From the NCBI GenBank assembly GCA_934047225.1, contig OW203985.1, forward strand, positions 9,627,501-9,691,500: a stretch of DNA of 64,000 bases. The letters run 5' to 3'. The stretch comes from Ypsolopha sequella (taxonomy: Eukaryota > Arthropoda > Insecta > Lepidoptera > Ypsolophidae). The translations under genes and the position numbers were made by a program. Positions 9,724 to 21,500 of this stretch are shown in pieces. The notes under the pieces are model-generated. The model searched no databases and had not been told where the DNA came from. It worked only from the letters and a program-made list of their open reading frames with translations. Position 1 is the first letter of the stretch. Every line of letters begins with the position of its first letter.

Positions 9724-11790
9724 GTTTTATAAGGAAGGTGCATTAAATTCTGCATTAAATTTTGCACCTTCCCCTGACAGATTACCTGTGGAGAGTATTA
9801 TTGCAAGCGTTGAAGATACAATCTTTTGTAATAAAATACCTGTTAACGATGCAGAATGTATCAGGCAAGATATTTCTACTCTGTTGCGCAAATCTAAACT
9901 ACCTAAGCCGAACATATCTAAGCAAGAACTTTCTGCATTACATCGTTTGCGGAAAAATGACGAATTATTGGTGTTACCGGCCGATAAAGGCAATGCGACG
10001 GTTATCGTAAACACAATCGATTACGAATGCAAAGTCACGGAGTTAGTAAGTGATACCAGCACTTACAAAAAAGTCAAGTACAATCCAACATCCAGAGTGA
10101 CAACAAAAGTACAAAAGCTCTTGGAAACATTGCCGGAACACGATCGGGAACTCGTAAATCGTCTCAGACCCCATAACCCTACTGCTCCAAAAATATATGG
10201 GCTACCAAAAATTCACAAGCCCAACTGGCCTCTTAGACCAATATAGTTAGCCAGATTGATTCGCCGACATACAATTTGTCACGTCATATGGCAAACATTT
10301 TACAACCATTGACGGGGAAAACGAGTAGCTATGTGAAGGACTCAAGACACTTCGTTCAAATGTTGGATGATGTTCGTTTAAAGGACAACGAACTTATGGT
10401 TAGCTTCGACGTGACTTCCTTATTTACGAATGTACCTGTGGGAGAGACTGTAAATATCATCGCTGACCTATTGAAGGAAAATGATATGCCTATAGAGTAC
10501 ATGAACATTATAGAATTTTGTCTTCGAAGCGGCTATCTGATCTGGTGTGGAGATTTTTACCTTCAAACTGACGGAGTGGCTATGGGTTCCCCCATAGCTC
10601 CGGTAGTAGCAAATATATTCATGGAGTGGTTTGAGCAAAAAGCTCTACAGAATACACCGTATACTCCAAGATACTGGTAGCGTTATGTTGACGATATTTT
10701 TGCCATTGTCAATCGTAATGAAGTGGAACACATCACAGCACACTTAAATTCCATCCATCCTAAAGTAGCGTTTACTAGTGAGAGTGAAGTCAATGGTGTT
10801 TTACCGTTTCTTGACGTGTTGGTGGTACGAAGTCCCGGAGGCAGATTGGAACACACGGTGTACAGGAAACAAACACACACAGACCGATACCTGCGAGCCG
10901 ACTCACACCATCACCCGAAACATCTCTCGTCCGTCCCTTGTACGCTTATTAAACAGAGCACTGAGTCTGTGCGATCTGCAATATGTCGACGCTGAACTCA
11001 GTCATGTCAGAAACGTACTTGAGAATAATGGCTACAATTGGAGGCAGTGTAACCGGATAGCGAACCAGTCCACCTATCAGCGCCCACATGTGGTTGAAAG
11101 AGCTCTGGTATATCTTCCATTTGTGAAGGGTGTGACGGATAAAATAGGGCATCTGCTTCGCCGGAAATACAGCATTAAAACATTTTTCCGTCCACCCAGT
11201 AGATTAAGGCAGTTACTGCGTTCGCCGAAGGATAAAGAGCCACTAAATACCCCCGGTGTTTATTCCATCCCATGTGACTGTGGCAAGAGTTACATTGGTG
11301 AGACGAGACGGAACGTGTCAACCAGACTGACGGAACACATTAGATGCATGAGAAAACTCGATTGCAACGGATCCGCCGTTGCAGACCATGTCGTGAATTC
11401 GGATACTACACATTTTATGAGATTCGATAAAGCGAAAGTGTTAGTTCGTGAAAAGTTATTTGTGCCAAGTAAAATTCGCGAATCCATAGAAATAAGCCGA
11501 CGTCCGAATTTCAATAGAGACAGTGGTTGGGCTTTGCCCGCGGTGTGGAAACCTGTGCTAAAAACAGTTACCGGATCACTCACAGACTTTACTGAAAGTG
11601 ACGTAGATACTATAAGTTCCGCGTGTTTATCGTTGTTTGGTGTCACTCCGGTAATTAATAACGCAAGCCCGGAAGTAACTAATTGTGCGGACGCCCTACC
11701 GGTCCGACCACCAATACCATCTGCATCGATGTCATCCCGAGCCCTGCGAGCCGCAGCCCGCAGTGTGAGGCGTAACGTCGTCGCGTAAAC
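9724..11790 (+). pseudogene. Penelope-like element: reverse transcriptase and GIY-YIG endonuclease, broken
   Basis: Frame pieces 9730-10246, 10276-10680, 10681-10960 and about 10950-11788 read as one Penelope-type protein. Visible blocks are LPADKGNATVIV, KIHKPNWPLRPI, FDVTSLFTNVPV, MGSPIAPVVANIFMEWFE and RYVDDIFAIV (RT catalytic aspartates), then GVYSIPCDCGKSYIGET with RRNVSTRLTEH (GIY-YIG nuclease). Lesions are a two-base TA duplication near 10244, an in-frame TAG directly before the YVDD block (10678-10680) and a frameshift near 10940-10960. It is dead but quite young in appearance. It lies just right of the foldback and upstream of TBCK, in the same orientation. Confidence 0.85.
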
Positions 11791-11969
11791 GTCTTTACTC
11801 GCCCAGATGAAGGCAGTCTAAATCTGCTGAAACTGGTCGGCTTTCCCGATCATAACACGTATTGAGGTGAGCCGTTTTTATATAAATCATATATTAATAC
11901 GTTTATCTATTAATATTAAGATATATCTATTATTAAAAAATAGTACACCACCATTTCAGCAATCATTCT

Positions 11970-12142
11970 AAACAGTTTCATCCACCCAAATGTAGTCCGG
12001 AAGAGATCGCTTTAAGCAATAAGGCCGCCTGTTTGTGCTACATAATAAGTTAGTTAAAAATTAAGTATTTATATTTCTGTTCCTTTTTTTATGGTGTACA
12101 AATAAAGTTGTAATGTTGTTGTTGTTGTTGTTGTTGTTGGTC
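11970..12142 (+). mobile_element. RTE-type LINE 3' tail with (GTT)n
   Basis: The segment AGATCGCTTTAAGCAATAAGG, then GTGTACAAATAAAG and a GTT microsatellite, is typical of the 3' end of lepidopteran RTE LINEs. No coding part remains. A related, older piece is at 28820-28980. Confidence 0.6.
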
Positions 12143-12368
12143 CCCCAGTTTCGGAACGAGGTGTTATACACAACACAGCCAGTAATGTACAGCCAATACC
12201 GTACGCTCCCTCTGAATCCATGGATATCAATTACAGGCCGTGCATTACAAGACGTATATTAATTGAACGTGCATTATAGGGACCCGTTTTTGTTTGACAT
12301 ATGTACAAGTTTGTTTTTGTTGTTTATTTTCATCAAAAATTTTTGTGAAATAGTTGGATCGGAATAAA
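12143..12368 (+). promoter_or_regulatory. putative TBCK promoter and 5' UTR
   Basis: About 225 bp between the LINE tail and the TBCK ATG, the only non-transposon sequence immediately upstream. No TATA box or CpG patch is evident. The transcription start is unknown and could lie in an upstream untranslated exon. Confidence 0.35.
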
Positions 12369-12558
12369 ATGAGTGAATATTTAACCAAATTCGCTGCATG
12401 CACTTATTTTGCAAAAAACCACCCAGGTGAAACATGTGGAAGTAATGGATTACCTCTTACACCAAGTTCTATTACCATTTTGGGGCGGGCACAACAGCTT
12501 CTGACCATTCAACACCCCAATTTATGCATATATCTCGATGTTATACGTGGTAAACATG
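12369..12558 (+). CDS. TBCK: TBCK exon 1
   Basis: The first in-frame ATG is at 12369 ([20 protein letters not shown]); the TTG further upstream is not needed. Donor CATG|GTAAGT. The leftover G joins exon 2 to give RGKHERIIVV, matching the family. The N-lobe lacks a clear ATP-binding glycine loop and VAIK lysine. Confidence 0.95.
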
Positions 12559-15500
12559 GTAAGTAAACTGTGAGCTCCTTTCAAAAATAGTAAGGCATTT
12601 TCCTAGATTTATTAACTTTTTCTAGTCTGAATACTGCAAGTTACATTTGTAGCGTTTAACACGCACACTTCGCCGCATCGATGAAGTGTGCAACGGGTTG
12701 CAATGATAAACGACGGCTTTAATTTATATTAGCTGGTAAGGGTTCTTGATTTTATATTAGGGATGTATCTGATATACCGCCGATACTTTGGGTTTATTGG
12801 GTGGTATCGGCACCGGCGATACTTTTAAAATTTCGCGCTTCAAGCAAGTAATGTAAACGCGCGTGTTGTTTCGTCTATTTTATATTAGGGATGTATCCGA
12901 TATAGATACCGTTATATCGCCGATACGGAAAAATGGGCAGGCGGAGACTCACCAACTAAATTAAATAGGCCCCCCAAACGGTCGCTCGCACGGAGAGACA
13001 AGGGGACAGCATTTGCTCAGCGGCTAAAGGGTGGAGAGGTGTCACTGGACTTTAAACGACAATCACTTGCTCCCTGAGGGTCCAGCATTATGTACAGCAA
13101 CAGTACAATCCCCTGGGGAGCAAGTTCGGGTCCGTAGGGTCGCTACTGCCCAACAGCTCGCCTCAAGCTGCCCAGCGTTATGCCATTGCCCTGTTAGCCG
13201 TATAGGTTTTGTTCACGTTGCCCGCCTCTCACGTGGCCTGATGTTTGGCTCGGACGTAGGGTTGGATTTTGAGAGGCTTATTATTATTATTATTATTAAT
13301 TTCTTATATTATAATTTTTTTTTTTTTTTGTCCTTTGCTTTGCTAACTTGCAATCGGTTTTAAAACCATAAGCAGTTTTTTTAAGGGTAAGTAATTAGAG
13401 GCTTGTTAGGCATGCCCTCCCAGTGTCGGGTTGCCTTCATGATTTATATTATATTATAAGTTGTCCCATGTGTGCTGCCTTTTCAGGCGTCTTGTTTGGA
13501 GTGGTTCGCTTAGACCCTGAGCAAGTCTGTTTTCATGATTGACAATCCTATTTCTGTAGGTTTTGTTCCTGATATTTGCTTCTTCTTTTACAGTAGGAAG
13601 TTTGAGGTACTTATGAACTTCGTCTGTTCTTGTGAACCATGGAGCATTCACTATAGTTCTCAGTATACTATTTTGAAACCGCTGCAAGATTTCAATATTA
13701 GAGTTCTTTGCTGAACCCCACAGCTCAATTCCATAGGTCCAGACTGGTTTTAATACTGCTTTATATATAAGAGTTTTATTGTTGACTGATAATTTAGATT
13801 GTCTTCCGAGTAGCCATTGCAGTGATCTAAACTTGTGATTCAATTCATCACGCTTCTTCTGTATGTGAGCCTTCCAAGTCTGTTTGCGATCAAGATGGAA
13901 ACCAAGATATTTCACTACAGTGTTGTGTGGCAGCTCATCCTTTCCAAATTTTACAGCAGGACAGTCTTCTTTCCTTAGAGTGAAGGTGATGTGGTTCGAT
14001 TTTGCTGCGCTAGCTTTAATCCGCCAGTCGTTCATCCAGGAGTGTACCTTATCGATATGTTTCTGCAATGTGTTCGAAGCAGTTTCTGGATTTTTATTTG
14101 ATGTAAGTACAGCCGTATCGTCGGCGAATGTAGCTGTCATCACATTCTCCGAATCTGGTACATCAACTGTGTAGAGTAAATACAGGGTGGGGCCCAACAC
14201 TGATCCCTGTGGTACTCCTGCCTTTATATCGAGGAAATCTGACGTTGCATCATTGATCTTGACAAAGTAAAATCGGTTCTCCAAGTAGGATTTTAGTAGG
14301 AGAAACATATTATGGGGTAGACATTTTTTCAGCTTATACAGCAGTCCATTATGCCAGACTTTATCAAATGCCTGTTGGACATCCAGGAATACTCCAGAAC
14401 AGTATTCCTTGTTTTCTAATGCATATCTTATATGTTCACACACGCGGTGGACTTGTTCAGTCGTAGAGTGATTGCTCCTGAATCCGAACTGGTGTTCTGG
14501 AATGGTGTTATTATGTTTGAGGCATTCCTTCAGTCTTCTAGAGACTATTTTCTCAAATACTTTAGACAGCACAGGTAGCAAACTTATTGGCCTGTATGAT
14601 GATGTCAGGTGCTGTGGTTTTCCAGGCTTGGGTACCATTGTTATTTGGGAAACCTTCCACATACTGGGATATGAGGATGTTCTGAGAATAGCATTGAAAA
14701 GCGATGTAATAAAGATAAACACTTTTCTTGGTAGTTGTCGCAGTACCTCTGCTGTTATGAGGTCAAATCCAGGTGCTTTCTTTAGTTCTAGTTCAAGAAT
14801 AGTACGTCGTACTTCCGCAGGAGTACAACAGCGAATAGGTGGACTGAGTTGAAGGTCGCTTTCGAGAAATGATTTGACTTCGTGGTCAATTCTCTCAGTT
14901 CCCAGGTCATCATTTGGTGTAAAGACATGACTCAAAAATACTCCATAGGCTTCTGCTCTTTCTTCATCTGTTTTAGCCCATGTACCATTCATTGTTTTCA
15001 GTGGATATTGTGCTAACTGTGGTTTTTGGGAGGACTTGACGTTTTTCCACAATGACTGTTCACTGTTAGCTGGTGCTGACGGGGTCATGTTTTCTAGGTG
15101 ATATTGAAGCGTGTCGTTTTCCAGCTCAATCAGGAATTGTTTTAATTCTGCTGCTGCCTTGTTATACGCAGTTTTGTCAGCTTGGTGTCGACTTAAAAAT
15201 ATATATTAAACCCAACTTGTGTTTCTATTTTACCTTCAATTAAACTCACTAAGTGTATCAGTATCAGAATCGCCAATATTTTTTAAGGGTATCAGTATTG
15301 TATCGCCCAAAAGGCATTCCTAATAGATATCCTGTCAAGGTTGCAAGTTGCGAAAATGCATAGTTTTAGTTAAATTATTTTTTGAAAACCCATGTTTCAT
15401 ACTGGACTGATGACAACATGCCGTTTTTAAAGTTAAATATTAAAGAGAACTTATTTGTTTTTTAATCAGTTAACAGTATATATTTATTTCGATTTGTAAA

Positions 15501-18500
15501 ATTGGCATTAGTGGGAATAAGTAAAATTTATATTATACTAGCGACCTGCCCCCGCTCCGCACGGGCATGTATTATATATATAAACCTTTCTCTTAAATCA
15601 CTCTATCTATGAAAAAAACCCGCATCAAAATCCTTCGTCTAGTTTTAAAGATCTAAGCATATATAGGGACAGACAGACAGCGGGAAGTGACTTTGTTTTA
15701 TATTATGCAGTGATATTAAAATGTCATAAAATGGCAGAATGAAGTGCAATACGTTGGTACATATTTGACGTTTTAAATAGACTTGCGCGAAACATCTTAT
15801 TGAAAAGAAAATAGAGAGATGTATCTTTTATGATTTTTTATGTAAATCTCCCTCTTTCATATCTCGCTCAGAGCGAGCCACAGGCTAACTGTAATGAATT
15901 AACTGTAACTGTAATAAATGAACGAGCTGTTTGATCTGATTGATAAAGCCAAACAGCGTGAGCAAGATGAAGTTAGCTCGATTGAATTGACTTTTTTTTC
16001 CTATGTATGAAGACAGCATATCTTTTTATTCATCTGATCTCTGCTCCAAGTTTGTCAGTTGTGTCGATTCGGCGCAACACGACTTAACTTATTTGACAGG
16101 ATTAAACTTAATTTGAGCATTCTGTCTTTTTCTTTCTGTATCGAAAAGACAAAGACAGAATGCCACCAAAATAAGGTTAGTCCTGTCAAATTAGTTAAGT
16201 TGTGTTGCGCCAAATTGAATATAGATAGGTAAAAATGGTGTAGATAGGTTATTTGTCGTATGACTTTCGTTTATACTGAAGATCAGTTGCAATGTGTTTA
16301 CAATGCCCTCTATGATTTAATTAGTTACAACATTTAATATCCCTTATATTATAGGACATTAATTTATACTTGAGACTCTGGGATTGATCACGTAGATTAG
16401 AATAATCAATTCCCTATATATGATTTTAATTTTTAACTTTTTTTGTACTTTTTTCATTTTATTTATTTACCTAGGTACCTGCTTTCATTGCATTTTTATA
16501 ACTTTTATACACATTACATAAACATTCATGAGAAAACCCATTTGCAGGCATAAATCACAGTAAGGCAAGATGTCATCTGTGATTAATTATTCTATGTTGC
16601 GGGACGATGCACGTTGACAATGTCTCTGTTTTGCTCCCGATAATTAAGACATGCCGTCCTACTTCCATGTGTCATCTTATATGTGTGTGTGTGGTGTAAC
16701 ATTACAATATTACGTTATCATGTACATTTGTGTGCTGTTTGTTTGTTGTGAAATTCGTTCGAATTTTGAAATTAATCTTTTATTGGAGTTTAGTTGAAAT
16801 GAATATGAAACTTAATACTGGGATAAAAAGATGAAGATACAGTGAAACAACAGGTGAGCGAGTAATATACTCGCTCTTTTGGCAGGATATGTGTCATTTT
16901 AATTTTTCGCTCGTGAGCGACATAAGTCTAGTTTTAAGTCTATTATTAAAAAGGTATATAATGTGTAGGTCAAATTATATTTTAGAAAACTAGGTTAGAT
17001 TTCACCGTTATAAAACAAATAAGAGCAGAGCGGAGCGAGGCGTCCCCTAGTCTGATACTAAAAAGGTATATAATATATAGATCAAATTATATTATACCAC
17101 ATTTGTTAGACTACGCCTAGGAATCAAATTCTTAGGACCAGGTGTCTAATTATTTTGGCACGTATAAAGTTTGTATTTTTATATTAATTAATTTAATATA
17201 ATAACAATCTATTACAGAAAGGATCATAGTGGTATCAGAGGTACTAGGGAGATCTTTGCAAGAACTAACGCGCAAGTTATCTTTCGAAGAAGTATCAAAT
17301 GTTGGGCAGCAAGTGGCCACCGCTTTGGCATATCTTCATAGCAAGGATATCATCCACAGGATACTATCTCCTGACAACATTCTCCTGGACGACAACAACC
17401 AAGTGAAGCTGTTCAACTATGGAATGTATTACATGACCGGAGGAGGCGCTGATGTGTCTTTTCCTCTTGGGTAATATATCTGAGTCGAAAAATAAATAAA
17501 ATAATAAAATAATAAATAAATAAAGCTATCTTGAGACCCAGGTTCGAATCCTGCTGGTCATAAATTGAGTTATTTGAATACTACTTGTTTAAGTACAGAA
17601 GAATCCAAATATAACAACTTCATTTCTAACGGCTGACCGTTTTTAGCGACGAAAATGCAAACTCAAGTTAGGGTTCATATAGACGTACTACGACAACATA
17701 TCTGTAAATTACGACCCCAGTTTAAACGACCAATTGCATCGTCCGGTTAGAATGACACGCAGTGTTTTGTTTACAGTAACTACGCATAAACAATAAATCA
17801 CACAGTCTGTGTTTTTAATCTCTTGTGACAAAAATGAGTTCCGTGAAGCAAAAGTGTTTCTCAATCGAAGAAAAAAGTGCTATAATACACCATTTAGAAG
17901 CTGGTGAATCAAATGTAACACTTGCGAAGAAATACATATGTACCTACATAAATAAATAAAAAACAAGCTTAAATTATCCGGTTTTTTTTGTGCGTTGTCA
18001 GGTTGTCAGTACGATATAATATCGCCGGTCCCTTGACCTGACCAGCGTTACCCCTCGGCCACAGCTTCAGGCTTCGAGAGGCGCGCCAAGCGGTTCTTCT
18101 TGCGACGACGCCGGTGGAGAGAACAAATGTATGAAGTTGTATAGAGCCGGCCATGGGTTGCCGCCCGCGCGTCTTGTCCGGCTTCGAGTGACTTGCGCTC
18201 TCGGGACGGCGGTTGGTTGAAACAGTGATCGAGCTCACAGGACAAACCTAGTGTCGAGCGCTTTGAGCAAGCGAGCGCCTATACATCCGATGCGGTGGAA
18301 GGCGCCGACGCGGCAGGGCAAAGCCCGTTGCAAAAACCGCCTGGAAGCGCAGCAAAAAGCGCCGCCAGAAGCCTGAAGCTATGGCCCTGGCGTTACAACC
18401 GGATTCTACTGTACATATGTCGCAGACCCATAATAATCGATCATCAAATGTCTCGTTGCATGATTGTAGGGCTGCCAGATGTTGGATTAATTCATATTCA

Positions 18501-21500
18501 TAAGATTATTTGCGAGTATTTACGATGTTTTCAGAGTACGAATGTCTTAGCCTCCAATTTTCAATATTTACTAAATTTGCTTACCAACAAAGGTACATTA
18601 TTTCAGGCTCCCCAAGTACCTAAGTCCTGAGACAATACTGAACGGCGGAGGTCCAGCTTCAGACATCTGGAGCTTCGGCATCATTCTATTGGAACTGTGC
18701 ATCGGGAGACTGTGGCTCAACCTGAAGGCTGGACCTATTCTCCGGCGGATCCTCACATTGGTGCACGCCGGTAATCCTGCAGAGAGGATCGCTAGGGAAC
18801 ATGATTCTTATGAACAGTATAAGGTGAGCTGTTGCTTTTGCTTGTCTGATTTTTGGTAAACTTTAGAGAGTTCTATCAAAAAAAATGGGAACCTTTATAG
18901 CGAGGTTTTTTGGGTGTCCGCTCGGCCGATTAAGCTTATATTGGAATAGCAGAATAAATCGTGTGGTGTGAACATTTTGAGTTGCGCATTTATCAACAAA
19001 TAATTGTCTGAGGCACATATAGTTTGTCAAATATAGCTTGAGCCCTATGACAGCTGTCAGCGCTATACGTATTTGAGTATGAGAAAGAGAGTTAGAAATA
19101 CAAATTGTATAGCGCTGTCCTGCTGTCATAGGGCTCAAGCTATATTTTACAAACTATAGTGAATGTCCCAAGGTACAAAAAACTCTGAAAATTAAAAAAA
19201 GAGTTAAAAGTTAGAGCTAGAATTAAGTTTCATCGAGTAATAGTTGCACAAAATAAATATTTGCTCTGTTAATGGAAGTCAAGTTCATAAAACATCTTTT
19301 GCACAGCAGAATATTTGCTCAGTTGTTTTATAAGTAAACAATACTTATATTCGATTTACAATTCTGTATCGAAACTAGGTAAACATTGTTTTAAAATGAC
19401 ATCATATCTACTAAAGGCTGAAGCAGATAAAGATCACTAAGAATTCATGATGTAATTTTGCATTTCAGGCGATACCAGAGGATTTGCAAAAAATAATAGA
19501 AAAATGTCTGAATATCTATCCCAGTAATAGATCTACTCCAACAGAATTATTAGAAGATTTTTCACAGCTAAATTGTTCAAAGATTGTTGAGGTCAAAAAA
19601 GCGAGAGGTCTACTTGGATGTAAACTGCAATACCTCTATCATTGGTGGCAACTAGCCGGTGGTGACATCCAAGCTGAGTTAAAGAAACAAGGTCTAATAA
19701 AGAATAGTCCACCCATAATCTCGATGCCAATGTAAGTCCAATCTTAATCCATAAAAACGTTGGTGGATTTAGATTTTTAGAAGATAAGATATAATTTATT
19801 CGCTGCAAACAAACACGTACATAAAAAAGTAAATTAATATAATAAACACTCTTGAATATAACAACTTCAAAAAATAAACCTTATAAAATCATTTTTGTGA
19901 AGCAGCGTTAAGGTTCGATTCAGTCAGTATAAGCATTGCAATGACAACCGCAACGCGATGGTTTTTAGTCAGGCCTATGGTCATGATAACACAGACCAAT
20001 TATAAAAATTATAGAAGTTTTATAATAAGTTATATTATTGACTAGCTTGTGCCTGCGATTTCGATCACCTGTGTACGTGTACAGCGCCATTATAACACAG
20101 TAAACGTAGTCCAATAAATCTAAGTACACGTGGCGCCATCTAGTGGTACCGTGGGGAACTACACCGATGTGTATAAATATTATTTATTTTTTGTTTTGTA
20201 AAATATATTTATCCTATGTAACACCCAGGCAATTTTTAATTTTTCATTTATTTATGTACTACAATAAACTAATAGTACATTACGATACGAGAGCGATGAA
20301 ACGTTTTCTGACGAGTGTGAGAAAAAGTTTCTCGCACGAGTTTCGTATAATTTTTTATAGCACAAGTGCGGAAAATGCGGTCATTTTACGCACAGTGTGC
20401 TATAAACAATATTATGACAGGTTAACCTAAAGCAATATTGTTAAAAATTAAAAAAGAATCAGAAAACCTACGATCTTAACAAACATGAAAATATAAACCA
20501 CATAACAAATCACCTATTACATAACTACCTATTTACATAACAAACGCAATGCTACCCTTGTAAAGTCAGTCAGCGAACAGTAAAAAAAGTCAATATCCGT
20601 CTCCTGATCAATTTTATTCAAAAATCGGATAGCTTTCGTAACTGGTGCCTCCTTCAGCATATTTGTCCGCACGACAGGCTCATAGAACAGCTTGTGGGTT
20701 CTTGCTCTTTGGTAATTATTCGGCACAAACAGCCCTATCGACAGTAACACCTGTGTTATGAATACAGTGAATATCTCATCTAATTACGTTCAGTAGTTAT
20801 ACGTGAAACACGAAATTTTCAAATGTCTGATGTTAAAAAGATTTTAAGGCGCTCTTATCCCAAAATCAGTAATTTCAAAGTCAAATAGAACTTTCAAATA
20901 TCGTTTAAAACTTCCAAAAAAAAAATATGCAATATAGTTCGAACCTTTATCTAGGTCTTCCACGCATGTGTTACACGATCAGATAAACTTTGCTCGATAG
21001 AAATAATTCACGAACACAGCATGTAATAAGACCTTTCAAATCATGCCATTTCCATAATTCCACTCTTTTATTAACGAAACATATCTGGTAATTTTGCTCT
21101 TTAAATTTTCTAGGTCGACCACGTAAGTGGGTTGTAATAAACATATCCCTTATTTTTAAACAATTTAAAAACCGATAAAAACAACGAAAAAGTACAAAAG
21201 TGTGGTTATTTTCTTTACTCCTTACACGTAAAGAAAAAGACAGAGAGTCACTCTTCTGGGATAACAGCGCCTTAAGTCGTTTTAAGAGGCTCAAAGGAAT
21301 CTACTTCTGTTTGCGGAGAAAATCCTTAATCAGTCTAAAATCATTAAGATATATAATATACAACGTGTAACAGAAAGGTGTAACCATATTTGAAGAGCTT
21401 ATTTAGTCAATGGTATAGAACAACTTTTACTATGGAACAAACCCTGTATATCGAAAAAAAAAATCGACTGTTTCATAGAAAAATGCATGAAAGGGCAGAT

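Noticed and set aside
14472..14852. Plus-strand ORFs across 13.9-14.9 kb
   Set aside because: Antisense shadows of the Jockey-like RT frame on the minus strand.
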